From the NCBI GenBank assembly GCA_031272965.1, contig JAISSS010000099.1:1-43996 (forward strand): a DNA stretch of 43,996 bases. The letters are read 5' to 3'. The translations under genes and the position numbers were made by a program. Below the pieces are notes generated by a model. That model was not told the DNA's origin, made no database searches, and worked only from the letters and a program-made list of their open reading frames with translations. Shown piece after piece: positions 35,078 to 43,698 of this stretch; position 1 is the stretch's first letter, and the number at the start of each line of letters is the position of its first letter. Origin of the DNA: Bacteroidales bacterium. Its GTDB lineage: Bacteria; Bacteroidota; Bacteroidia; Bacteroidales; Prolixibacteraceae.

Positions 35078-35824
35078 ATGTCTCACAGTAAGTTACGCCT
35101 CGAAGTCTGCTTCTCTCCCGCGATATATCCGCTTCACGCCAGCGACGATAATATAGTGGTCATCATAGACATACTGCGTGCCACCTCTTCAATGTGTGCT
35201 GCGCTGGAGAACGGCGTTGCCCGTATCATTCCGGTGGCCACCGTTGAGGAGGCGCGGCAAAAGAAGGCAGAAGGCTACCTCGTGGCCGCCGAGCGCGACG
35301 GCTATGTGCTTGACTTCGCCGACTTCGGCAATTCCCCGTTCAATTTCATGACAGAGCAAGTGCGCGGCCGCCAGATAGTGTATTCAACAACCAATGGCAC
35401 ACGCTGTATTCATCTTGCAATGCGCTCGTTTGGGGTAGTTATTGGTTCATTTTTGAACATAAGTGCATTATCCGAATGGCTCATCGCCCAGGGCAGGCCG
35501 GTATTGCTGTTTTGTGCCTCATGGAAAGACCGCTTCAGCCTGGAAGATACCGTCTTCGCGGGAGCGCTGGCCGAGCGGCTGCTGACATCCGGCGGCTTCA
35601 CGTCCGCTTGCGATGCACTGACCGCCTCCCGCGACCTGTGGACGCTCGCCGCCCCTGACCTGCACGGATATATCGCCAAAGCCGCCCAAAAAACACGCCT
35701 CGCCCAAAAAGGCCTCGACGATTGCATAGACTTTTGCCTCACCCCGGATTACACCCCCATAATACCCGTCTGTAAAAACGTCGCTGAACATGGAAATGTC
35801 AGCATAGAAGCCCTTTTGCCTTAA
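35078..35824 (+). CDS. 2-phosphosulfolactate phosphatase family protein (ComB-like)
   Basis: 248 residues, full length for PF04029. Motifs: VVIIDILRATSSM with the conserved Asp and Arg, GNSPFNF, and STTNGTRCIHLA. The founding member acts in coenzyme M synthesis in methanogens; bacteria with this gene generally do not make coenzyme M, so the substrate here is open. Its ATG immediately follows the gcvT stop, so it is the last gene of the folP row. No strong terminator follows. Confidence 0.88.
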   Translation: MSHSKLRLEVCFSPAIYPLHASDDNIVVIIDILRATSSMCAALENGVARIIPVATVEEARQKKAEGYLVAAERDGYVLDFADFGNSPFNFMTEQVRGRQIVYSTTNGTRCIHLAMRSFGVVIGSFLNISALSEWLIAQGRPVLLFCASWKDRFSLEDTVFAGALAERLLTSGGFTSACDALTASRDLWTLAAPDLHGYIAKAAQKTRLAQKGLDDCIDFCLTPDYTPIIPVCKNVAEHGNVSIEALLP

Positions 35825-35913
35825 ACAGAAAATTCCAATGTTAATTTTTTGTTATATGTATCATTTTAAGCGATATTATATGAAAAAATTATCATTCAAA
35901 AAGAAATTATTAC

Positions 35914-35921
35914 TATTTTTG
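35914..35921 (+). promoter_or_regulatory. -7 element TATTTTTG for the adhesin gene
   Basis: Exact TAnnTTTG, 66 nt before the ATG at 35988, in a very AT-rich gap. No TTTG -33 is seen at normal spacing. Confidence 0.4.
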
Positions 35922-35987
35922 CGCTTGAAAATCGACTAAATGGTACTGAACGTGTGACAACGGGAAGCAAACTATCAGTATCATAAA

Positions 35988-38900
35988 ATGAAAAGGAAAT
36001 TTATTGCACTACAGGTTGTCCTGCTGCTGTCAGTTGCAGGCGTTCTTATGAGTGGCTGTTCCCGGGAAGAACGGCTTGAGGCTCCGGGCGGTAACGAAGC
36101 GCCATTCAGCATCGTGTTTACCCGCTCGGCGAATCCGGAAGACGACGTCGCGAACGCGCGGTTAATCATCACCAACGCTGCAGGAACCAGCGTCATCTAT
36201 AACGTGAAGAAGCCTGACGGCGGCACAGACCCCGATGCGGTGGACTTTCAGCTCATGCTGCGAACCGGCGCCTATAATCTCTACCTGTTCGCCAACGAAC
36301 TGGCATCATGGAATTTAGATGCGGTGAACTCGGTTGCCGACATCAGGGAAAAACTCGTGAGCTTCGGGACGGCGCCAACGGTTGACGCGACCCATACCAT
36401 CCCCATGTTTAAGGCGTGGGAAGGGGTGCAGTTGCTGGCTAATGGAACAACGACATGCAATGGCGTTGCAGTTGACTTCTCGGCTACGGGCAACGGCGCC
36501 AAAGTGGAACGTATGTATGCCAAAGTGGAAGTTTCTGCCATCAACTGCAACTATGCTGCCGACCTCAACGGCGTGGCCATTTCGCTCGACAGCCTGAAGA
36601 TGCTGCATCTGCCGACCACAGAATATGTAATGTCGCGACCGTATTCCGGCGCCACATTCTATGACGGCGGCACTGTGAAAACCACTGCCGCAAATTATAC
36701 CCAGACGGCGGCCGGATTCACCTTCAATGGAACCGGCAGCCCTTTCTACGTGCCCGAATACGTCGTGTCGAATGTCGTTCATGCCGCATATTTGCAGCTC
36801 TATTGCCACCTGACCGGCGACCCGTCCACAACTTTCAGCTATAAGCTGTATATCGGCGACGGTCTGCGCTCCGGCTTTATGCCCGCAACAACCGGTAAAA
36901 CCGTAAAGGAACTGAGCATTACCCGCAACACTAATTATAAGCTGACAATTGCTCAAATAAAAGGCTTCGGCACAATGGAATCGGCCACAGTGTATGTGGA
37001 TGTGCAGCCATGGACGTCAGTGAGCGTTGACGCCGCATTGGAGAGCAATATCATGAACCTGTCGGGGCTTCTGCGTACCTGTGCTGTGTGCGACCTGGAA
37101 AGCCGCGAGCCATGGGTGCTGAATTGGGAGACCAACCATGAGCCGCGCTATATATGGTATCTTGATGACTGCGTCCAGCAGTCGTCAGGAGGCGGGGGGG
37201 GCGACGACGATGATGACGACGGCCCCCCGGGAAGCGGTTCCGGCGGCGGCGGTGGAGTGGGTACCGGCGTCCGGCTGTGGGCAGATAAGGATACTGTGGT
37301 GATTGTAAACCCCTCGTGCGACCACCTGCTCACTGTGCTGGCGCCATGGTTCCTTCACTCTGCGGATAACGGCGCCACTTGGGACACTCTGCGCGTGATG
37401 GACTGGTTTACCCCGCAGTTCAGCAGTAATATCGGCCCCGATTCGCAGGGATTCTATCGGGGGCGCATCAAGCTGACGCCCAAGGCCACCGTGCCGACAG
37501 CATGGGCGGTCGGCGACCTCTACCGGCTGTTCGCAGGCGACGACAAAATCCGCCTTCGCGAGCTGGCTATGGAAATTATTGACTGCCCTCTTGAGCCGCT
37601 GTCGCCCGGCCTGATTTATTATCCCGGTATATGCGAAAACCTCACCAGCAAGGTCGAAGAAAGCACGACAGATAATGAGACTGTTACCGGCGAGCTGCCT
37701 TCCGGCGGCGACGGTACCTACAGCTATGAGTGGCAATACAGCCTCGACAGCGGCACCACCTGGCAGACCGTGCCCGCCAACGGAACCGGCCAGAACTATA
37801 CCCCCGGCGCCGAGCTCGCCCACGGCATCAACTACCGCCGAAAAGTTACCGACGGACAGGGCACATTCGGCTATTCAAACTCCGTACAAGTGTTCATCGT
37901 TACCCCACAGACGATGCCCAACGTTGATGCAGGCTCCAATAAGGGCAGAGACTTCTGGCTGACATTCGGAAAAAGTAATAACTCGTCAAACTACACACTG
38001 AGCGATATCTATCTGCAGCTAAAAATCGCCGCCGAAAATACTGCCCACGTACATCTTGCCTTTACCGCCGACAATACGGCAGACGAGGACATCACCGTTA
38101 CCGGAGGCTCCGTATATGCAAAAAACCTGAGCGACCCGCAGGAAGTCGCCGTGTATAATGACGTTTTAGCCACCACTACCACCAACCTGTCGCTGCATAT
38201 CACTTCCGACGAAGACATCATCGTATATGCCATTAATCTGCACTCGGCATCTTCGGACGCCACAACGGTATATCCTGTGGGCAGTCTTGGTACTGATTAT
38301 GTCCATCTGAGTTACAAGCCGACAAACACTAACAATTTCGATGCGGCGTTAATCGTTGCCACCGAAAACGGTACCCATATATGGCAGGATTCAAACGGCG
38401 GTACATTGTTGGCCACTCTGAACGCCGGAGATGTTTATAACCATTATGCCGCAGAGGGGGCAAATCTTACGGGAACACATTTCGTAACCGACAAGCCTGT
38501 GGCATATTTTGCAAATGTTACTATCGCATTCGTCCCCAGTACACACTCATCCGGAGATATATTATATGAACAATTATTCTCTACCGACAGATGGGGCACA
38601 CACTTTTTCGTCCCCCAAACCGAGCAGGGAAAAACCCGGATACGGGTGTTGGCATCCCAGCCGGGGACGACTGTTGACGGCTCCAATTTTTCCGTAGCTG
38701 CGGTAACAGACGGGCAGGGCACGACAGGTCAGGCGCTTCCCGTATCTTTGAACGCGAACCAGTTTACGGAATTAGAATGTAGCGTGAGCGACGGTTGCTA
38801 CATATATGCCAATCATCCTATAGCTGTTATGGCCTATATGGTTGGCAACTATTACACCATGTATCCCGGCGACGGGCAGCATGGCGACCCGGCGATGGCA

Positions 38901-39509
38901 TGGGTACCGCCAATAGAGCAGAAAGCCCGCAATGTGATGATAGCGCGGTTCTATTCTGCAAATTCTTTGGTGACCAACCACCGTGCATTAATCATTACCG
39001 AGACGGCGGGAAAAGACCAGACTACCGTGTCTGTGGGCGGCGGGGCGGCTTCCTTAGTGTCGGCGGTAACGTGGTATGATAATGCCTCTGCCGGACTGTC
39101 GTTCTGCTCTTACCCCTTAAACACTAACAGCCCTTATGTATTTGACAATCCCAACGGGTTAGTAATTACCGGCTACGGATATGGCAATGTGGAGACATAT
39201 TCCTATCTTGCCGGGGCGGCGTCCCGCATCCTGTCGGCCTCGCTGATGGTCAACGGCAGCTATTCCGATGAAATCGCGGGCGATATTTACGGTTCCTGCA
39301 CTCCCATCACGCTGGAATGTGAGGCCTCGGAAACGCCCGTCAGCATCACGTGGCGAATTAACGGCACCGTGCAGGGCGCCTACAATAATATGGCCTCATG
39401 GAGCGCGAGCTTCCCGATAGACGACTATATAATAGAGATGGAAGCGGTTATCGGCACCCGAACTTTTACCCAGATAACATGGTTCAGGGTGCGCTGCTGT
39501 ACGCCATAA
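35988..39509 (+). CDS. Chimeric surface lipoprotein: fimbrillin-like N-terminus plus IgGFc-binding-type domain
   Basis: 1173 residues. Signal peptide with lipobox MSGC (Cys24). Residues about 37-355 look like a FimB/Mfa2-type fimbrillin: GAYNLYLFANE (95-105), VERMYAKVEV (173-182), ITRNTNYKLTIAQIKGFG (311-328) and VDVQPWTSVSV (337-347). A linker (about 398-424) of Gly runs around six Asp follows. Residues about 575-640 form an Ig/PKD-like module (YEWQYSLDSGTTWQTV). About 653-985 match the IgGFc-binding N-terminal domain, opening GRDFWLTFGKS; a short Cys-containing C-terminus ends CCTP. It is probably an outer-membrane-anchored adhesin or pilus tip protein. A G8 tract at 37194-37201 lies in the linker. 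No other fimbrial genes are visible nearby. Confidence 0.8.
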   Translation: MKRKFIALQVVLLLSVAGVLMSGCSREERLEAPGGNEAPFSIVFTRSANPEDDVANARLIITNAAGTSVIYNVKKPDGGTDPDAVDFQLMLRTGAYNLYLFANELASWNLDAVNSVADIREKLVSFGTAPTVDATHTIPMFKAWEGVQLLANGTTTCNGVAVDFSATGNGAKVERMYAKVEVSAINCNYAADLNGVAISLDSLKMLHLPTTEYVMSRPYSGATFYDGGTVKTTAANYTQTAAGFTFNGTGSPFYVPEYVVSNVVHAAYLQLYCHLTGDPSTTFSYKLYIGDGLRSGFMPATTGKTVKELSITRNTNYKLTIAQIKGFGTMESATVYVDVQPWTSVSVDAALESNIMNLSGLLRTCAVCDLESREPWVLNWETNHEPRYIWYLDDCVQQSSGGGGGDDDDDDGPPGSGSGGGGGVGTGVRLWADKDTVVIVNPSCDHLLTVLAPWFLHSADNGATWDTLRVMDWFTPQFSSNIGPDSQGFYRGRIKLTPKATVPTAWAVGDLYRLFAGDDKIRLRELAMEIIDCPLEPLSPGLIYYPGICENLTSKVEESTTDNETVTGELPSGGDGTYSYEWQYSLDSGTTWQTVPANGTGQNYTPGAELAHGINYRRKVTDGQGTFGYSNSVQVFIVTPQTMPNVDAGSNKGRDFWLTFGKSNNSSNYTLSDIYLQLKIAAENTAHVHLAFTADNTADEDITVTGGSVYAKNLSDPQEVAVYNDVLATTTTNLSLHITSDEDIIVYAINLHSASSDATTVYPVGSLGTDYVHLSYKPTNTNNFDAALIVATENGTHIWQDSNGGTLLATLNAGDVYNHYAAEGANLTGTHFVTDKPVAYFANVTIAFVPSTHSSGDILYEQLFSTDRWGTHFFVPQTEQGKTRIRVLASQPGTTVDGSNFSVAAVTDGQGTTGQALPVSLNANQFTELECSVSDGCYIYANHPIAVMAYMVGNYYTMYPGDGQHGDPAMAWVPPIEQKARNVMIARFYSANSLVTNHRALIITETAGKDQTTVSVGGGAASLVSAVTWYDNASAGLSFCSYPLNTNSPYVFDNPNGLVITGYGYGNVETYSYLAGAASRILSASLMVNGSYSDEIAGDIYGSCTPITLECEASETPVSITWRINGTVQGAYNNMASWSASFPIDDYIIEMEAVIGTRTFTQITWFRVRCCTP
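37194..37201 (+). repeat. G8 homopolymer within the adhesin linker
   Basis: Eight consecutive G encode Gly residues just before the Asp run; a C6 tract follows at 37223-37228. One-base slippage would truncate the protein after the fimbrillin part. Confidence 0.9.
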
Positions 39510-39557
39510 TTCGGGGCAGACACAGAGCAACAGATGCCGGTGCATTGTTTTTTTCTC

Positions 39558-39565
39558 TATCTTTG
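39558..39565 (+). promoter_or_regulatory. -7 element TATCTTTG for PBP1A
   Basis: Exact TAnnTTTG, 18 nt before the GTG at 39584. No TTTG -33 is found at 19-22 bp. An out-of-frame mini-ORF (ATG 39576, TAA 39597-39599, seven codons) straddles the start. Confidence 0.5.
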
Positions 39566-39583
39566 TAAAAAATTTATGAGCCG

Positions 39584-41959
39584 GTGGCAAAACAATTAAA
39601 TCGCAGAACCGCGCAGGGGCGCCGTACCCGCCGGGTGCGTCGCAGGAAAAAGAAACACGGACTTCCTTTATGGGGCCGGATTCTGCTGTGGGGTGTCGGT
39701 GTGTGTGCATTATGTGTGATGGCGGTCGGGGCGCTGATTCTGGCTGTCTATTCAGGATGGTTCGGCCCGCTGCCAACGGAGGCGCAGTTGCAGGAAATTA
39801 AGAACCCGCAGGCCTCTGTGGTCTATTCCTGCGACGGCAAACTCATAGGGCGCTATTATATCGAGAACCGCAGCAATGTGGCTTTCGAGGACATCTCTGC
39901 CAACGTCATCAATGCCCTGATAGCCACCGAAGATGTGCGCTTCTATGAGCATCACGGCATTGACGAGGTCGCCCTGATGCGGGTATTCTTCAAGACCCTG
40001 CTGTTACAGAAGCGCCAGGCCGGCGGCGGCAGCACCATCAGCCAGCAGATTGCCAAGAACATCTTCCCCCGTGAACAGTGGTGGGGACTGTCAACGCCGG
40101 TCAACAAAATCCGAGAAGGCTTTATTGCCATGCGTCTGGAACGCGTCTATACCAAGAACGAAATACTCACGCTGTATCTGAACACGGTGCCTTTCGGCGA
40201 AAATATTTTCGGAATTGAGGTAGCGGCAGAACGCTTCTTCTCTAAAAAGCCCAAATTTTTGACCGTTGACGAGGCCGCTGTGCTGGTGGGCATGTTGAAG
40301 GCCAACAACAGTTACAACCCCCGCCTGTTTCCCGACCGCTCGCGGGAACGCCGCAATACTGTGCTCGATTTGATGGTCGAGAACAACTCCATTACGCGGG
40401 AAGAAGCCGAAACGCTGAAAGCCAAGCCTCTGAAAATCCGCTACCGCCGGATATCCTACAATGAAGGACCGGCCCCCTATTTCCTCGAAGCAATCAGACC
40501 GCAGCTGCTCGAATGGTGCAGCAGCCATACCAAACCCGACGGAAAACCCTATAACCTCTTTACCGACGGCCTCGAAATCACCACTACTCTCGATTCGGAA
40601 TGTCAACAATATGCACAGGAGGCTGTAAGTGCCCACATGAAGAAACTTCAGGGCACCTTTGACGACCACTGGAAAGGCTCTACACCATGGGCAAAAAATA
40701 AGGACATCCTAAATCGTGCTGTCCGCAATAGCGACCGCTATAAAGCGCTCGAAAAAGCCGGAAAAAGCCGGAAAGATATACTCGCCACCTTTAATGATAC
40801 TATCGAAACGGGAATATTCTCATGGGAGGGCATCAATACCGTCCGCACAACCCCCATGGATTCGCTGAAGCACTACCTGAAGATGCTCAATGCCGGATTC
40901 ATGGCTATGGAACCCGCCACCGGCAACGTCAAAGCCTGGGTCGGCGGCATAGACTTCCGCATATTCAAATATGACCACGTTACTGCGGCGCGGCAGGTAG
41001 GCTCCACTTTCAAACCGGTGGTGTATCTTGCCGCATTGGAGAACGGCGTCAGCCCTTTCGACTACTACCGCAACGAAAGAATAGTATATGAGGAATACAA
41101 CAACTGGTCGCCGCGCAATGCCAACGAAGTCTATGAGGGATATTATTCTATGGAAGGCGCTCTGTCGCGGTCAGTTAATACCATCGCGGTGCAGATACTG
41201 ATGAAGACAGGTATCAACAATGTGGTGGCCACCGCACAGCACTTGGGCATAAAGGAACCCTTGCCGGCCGTGCCGTCGCTGGCGCTGGGGGCTGCCTCAA
41301 TTACGCCGGTGGACATGACCACCGCCTATTGCACCATCGTTAATGGCGGCAAGCGCGTGGAACCGCGCTATATTGTATCCATAGCCAATTCGGATGGTAA
41401 AATATTGACGCGATTCTCGCAGTCCTCAATGACCGCCACCCCGCTGACTGCCGAGAACTGCCGCATCCTCATGCACATGCTGCAGGCCGTAGTACGCGGC
41501 GGAACAGGACATGCTATCCGCTCGACCTATAAAATACCGGGCGACTTTGCCGGAAAAACCGGCACCACACAGGATAATTCCGACGGATGGTTCATGGGAA
41601 TTAACCCCGCATTAGTTACGGGATGCTGGGTGGGCGCCGACGACCCCGGAATACACTTCCGCACCACCAAATTGGGACAGGGAAGCTATATGGCCCTGCC
41701 AATTACCGGCATATTCTTCTCAAAACTGTACCGCTCTCCGCGTTTCTCCGTGCTGCAGAACGAAGCCTTCATTCCCCCTTCTTCGACAGTGCTGGCCGAG
41801 CTGCGAAATATGCCGGTCTATAAAGATAACGACGGTCAGCGCTTTAATGACGACGGCCAGCAGTTCTACGACGAGGCTATCCCCTACACACCTGCCCGGG
41901 CCGACCGTACTTGGGCTTGGGAACGCTTCAAAGATATGTTCCAAAACCGCGGAAATTAA
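39584..41959 (+). CDS. Class A penicillin-binding protein (PBP1A type)
   Basis: Bifunctional peptidoglycan glycosyltransferase/transpeptidase. 791 residues from a GTG; no in-frame ATG is available before the domains begin. A basic cytoplasmic tail (RRTRRVRRRKKKHG) precedes one membrane span (about 31-56). GT51: ALIATEDVRFYEHHGID with catalytic Glu116, GGGSTISQQIAKN (148-160) and LYLNTVPFGENIFGIEVAA. Transpeptidase: STFK (474-477), SVN (530-532) and KTGT (658-661), all intact. About 70 nt after the adhesin stop but with its own -7 element. Strong, complete assignment. Confidence 0.95.
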   Translation: MAKQLNRRTAQGRRTRRVRRRKKKHGLPLWGRILLWGVGVCALCVMAVGALILAVYSGWFGPLPTEAQLQEIKNPQASVVYSCDGKLIGRYYIENRSNVAFEDISANVINALIATEDVRFYEHHGIDEVALMRVFFKTLLLQKRQAGGGSTISQQIAKNIFPREQWWGLSTPVNKIREGFIAMRLERVYTKNEILTLYLNTVPFGENIFGIEVAAERFFSKKPKFLTVDEAAVLVGMLKANNSYNPRLFPDRSRERRNTVLDLMVENNSITREEAETLKAKPLKIRYRRISYNEGPAPYFLEAIRPQLLEWCSSHTKPDGKPYNLFTDGLEITTTLDSECQQYAQEAVSAHMKKLQGTFDDHWKGSTPWAKNKDILNRAVRNSDRYKALEKAGKSRKDILATFNDTIETGIFSWEGINTVRTTPMDSLKHYLKMLNAGFMAMEPATGNVKAWVGGIDFRIFKYDHVTAARQVGSTFKPVVYLAALENGVSPFDYYRNERIVYEEYNNWSPRNANEVYEGYYSMEGALSRSVNTIAVQILMKTGINNVVATAQHLGIKEPLPAVPSLALGAASITPVDMTTAYCTIVNGGKRVEPRYIVSIANSDGKILTRFSQSSMTATPLTAENCRILMHMLQAVVRGGTGHAIRSTYKIPGDFAGKTGTTQDNSDGWFMGINPALVTGCWVGADDPGIHFRTTKLGQGSYMALPITGIFFSKLYRSPRFSVLQNEAFIPPSSTVLAELRNMPVYKDNDGQRFNDDGQQFYDEAIPYTPARADRTWAWERFKDMFQNRGN

Positions 41960-41995
41960 CGCCACCTGCACCACCTGCCATTGCCGCCCAAGCTT

Positions 41996-42092
41996 GTCTG
42001 AACTGTGATTCGTATGATTTATGGGATTGCCATGATTTTTCGGCACCCGCGAGGGGTGCAATACGCCCGTCATTGCGGGCTTGACCCGCAAT
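41996..42092. repeat. Dispersed repeat copy 2 with two hairpins
   Basis: Starts GTCTGAAC and shares the GATTC, GATTT, GGATT, TGATTTTT pattern with 28383-28440. It is followed by hairpin GCACCC/GGGTGC (42043-42048, 42054-42059) and by ATTGCGGG/CCCGCAAT (42072-42079, 42085-42092), a REP-like palindrome. Neither has a T-run, but they may still help end PBP1A transcription. Confidence 0.55.
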
Positions 42093-42144
42093 CCCCAGCC
42101 ACAATAACTACACTCTATACTCTACATTCTTATTTTTATGCAAC

Positions 42145-42392
42145 TGTTACAAAAAACGTTCCTTTTTTAGACGCCATTTCGCGGCAAAAATAGAAAAAAA
42201 ATGGGCACATCAATGTTAAAATCAAAATTTTTATATCATATTATATATAACATACTGAGTACAAAGATATTAATCTGTTTATAAATATTTAATACAAGTG
42301 TAAGGTTGCAAATTTTTGCTCAAAAATAATGAACATAAGTTCTCTAAAAATGCGCAAATGAGTGTTCCAAAAAAGGAACGTTTAATGGGACA
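42145..42392. other. Candidate invertible promoter segment (inverton)
   Basis: Perfect 15-bp inverted arms AAACGTTCCTTTTTT (42154-42168) and its complement (42369-42383) lie 200 bp apart. Extending outward, 20 of 24 bases pair (42145-42168 with 42369-42392). The left part, AAACGTTCCT, differs at one base from ARACGTWCGT, the consensus I recall for B. fragilis Mpi sites. Inside is TATCTTTG on the minus strand (42262-42269). Inverting the segment would point it at the PEGA gene. Also contains a local GTTCC-A6-GGAAC hairpin in the right arm. Confidence 0.6.
42262..42269 (-). promoter_or_regulatory. -7 element TATCTTTG inside the candidate inverton, facing left
   Basis: Exact TAnnTTTG on the minus strand; the nearest upstream TTG (42295-42297) is 25 bp away, so the -33 is poor. 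In this orientation it points toward the 3' end of PBP1A, where there is no minus-strand gene. After inversion it would lie at about 42268-42275 on the plus strand, roughly 190 nt before the PEGA start. Confidence 0.45.
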
Positions 42393-42468
42393 CTATATTT
42401 TAATATCATTTTTGGGGCAATGATAAATGTTAAAGTACTGAATAATAGTTGTTTATATAAAATCATTT

Positions 42469-43686
42469 ATGAACATTAGTTTAAAAATATTGATGTTTTT
42501 GTGTGTCATGGTGATGGCACAGCGGGCGATGGCACAGTTGGAAATCCGCGAGGGCTCATTTAAGCAGCTGAGCCGCAGCGAGGTATCCTCCCAGAACGGC
42601 CAGCTCAACGCGGGCGACCTGTCAGCCCTCATCGACGGCAAGAAGTATGACGACAACGGCATCCTCTGCGCCCTGCTGAAAGTGCGGGTTGAGAAAATCA
42701 GCCGCAGCGACATCGCCAAATTAGAGTTCCGCGTCAACGCCGGAATCCAGATTGTTGAGAAGCGCCCGCTTAACGGCGAGATGTGGGTGCATATCACCGG
42801 CGCGGAGACCGAACTGCTCATCACGCATCCCACATTCGGCGCGTCAAACAAGGTAACAGTGCGGTTGGAAGGCGGCAAGGTTTATGAACTAAGGCTCACT
42901 AACGGTGAGACCGCCGACCTCACATTTATGAGCAAGCCCGCCGGCGCCTCGATTTTTTTGGACAACAACTTCATCGGGCGGGCCACCGAATACGGCTTCA
43001 GCCAGTCGAAAGTGCCCTACGGCCCGCACACAGTCAGAGCGGAATACGACGGCATTGCCGAGGAGAAGACTGTCGAAGTTACCGAGGGCAGCTCGCGCAT
43101 AATCTGGTTTAACGTGCTGCACAGGAAGCATTTCAGCTTCGACAGTACGCCCAAAGGCGCCACGCTCTTTGTCGATGACATAAAAGCCGGGGCCACGCCC
43201 GCCAGCATCGAGCTGACCCTCGAGCAGCACAAAATCAAAGCTGTTCGCGGCGGGCAGGCTGATTCGCTGCAATTGGACTTCTCGAAAACGACCGAGACCG
43301 CGTTCACGTTCAACTTTGAGAAGAAGCAGGCGGCCAAAGCCTCCGAAACGCCCGCTACAACGCCGAAGTTGGACGACGGCAAACGCACCCGCTGGCCGTT
43401 CTACGTCGTGGGCGGGGGCTTGGTGGCGGCGGGCGGGGCGTTCAAACTGCTCAGCAATTCGGAACATGACAAATACCTCGCGGCCACGGCCCAGTCGGAC
43501 ATGGACGCACATTATAACAAGTCAGTGAGCTATAACACAATGTTTTACGTAGGCCTCACCGCGGGCGCCACGCTCATTGTCTATGACCTCATTAAAGGCC
43601 CCGACAGGCGGCCCAAAAACACCGCGGGCTTCTACTATAACCCGCAGTTTAAAGCCCCCGGACTGACATTTACCCTTAACTTCTAA
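42469..43686 (+). CDS. Exported PEGA-domain protein
   Basis: 405 residues with a signal peptide (ending AQRAMAQ). Residues about 145-210 form one PEGA module (DLTFMSKPAGASIFLDNNFIG ... VPYGPHTVRAEY, given here in part) and about 220-265 a second (FSFDSTPKGATLFVDDIKAG). PEGA domains are surface or periplasmic beta domains. A Lys/Thr-rich linker then leads to a hydrophobic segment (PFYVVGGGLVAAGGAF, about 308-323) and a second one (MFYVGLTAGATLIVYDLI), ending with a beta-like TFTLNF. The N-terminal 120 residues resemble nothing I can name. Likely expressed with the following lipoprotein gene (12 nt gap). Confidence 0.8.
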   Translation: MNISLKILMFLCVMVMAQRAMAQLEIREGSFKQLSRSEVSSQNGQLNAGDLSALIDGKKYDDNGILCALLKVRVEKISRSDIAKLEFRVNAGIQIVEKRPLNGEMWVHITGAETELLITHPTFGASNKVTVRLEGGKVYELRLTNGETADLTFMSKPAGASIFLDNNFIGRATEYGFSQSKVPYGPHTVRAEYDGIAEEKTVEVTEGSSRIIWFNVLHRKHFSFDSTPKGATLFVDDIKAGATPASIELTLEQHKIKAVRGGQADSLQLDFSKTTETAFTFNFEKKQAAKASETPATTPKLDDGKRTRWPFYVVGGGLVAAGGAFKLLSNSEHDKYLAATAQSDMDAHYNKSVSYNTMFYVGLTAGATLIVYDLIKGPDRRPKNTAGFYYNPQFKAPGLTFTLNF

Positions 43687-43698
43687 CGCATCCACGCT

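Larger units (their letters stand above)
41960..42468. other. 509-bp intergenic region: repeat copy, hairpins, and a candidate invertible promoter
   Basis: No gene is seen. 41996-42092 holds a second copy of the dispersed repeat and two hairpins. 42145-42392 is a long inverted repeat enclosing AT-rich DNA with a leftward promoter element. The last 85 bp before the ATG at 42469 contain no consensus promoter. Confidence 0.8.
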
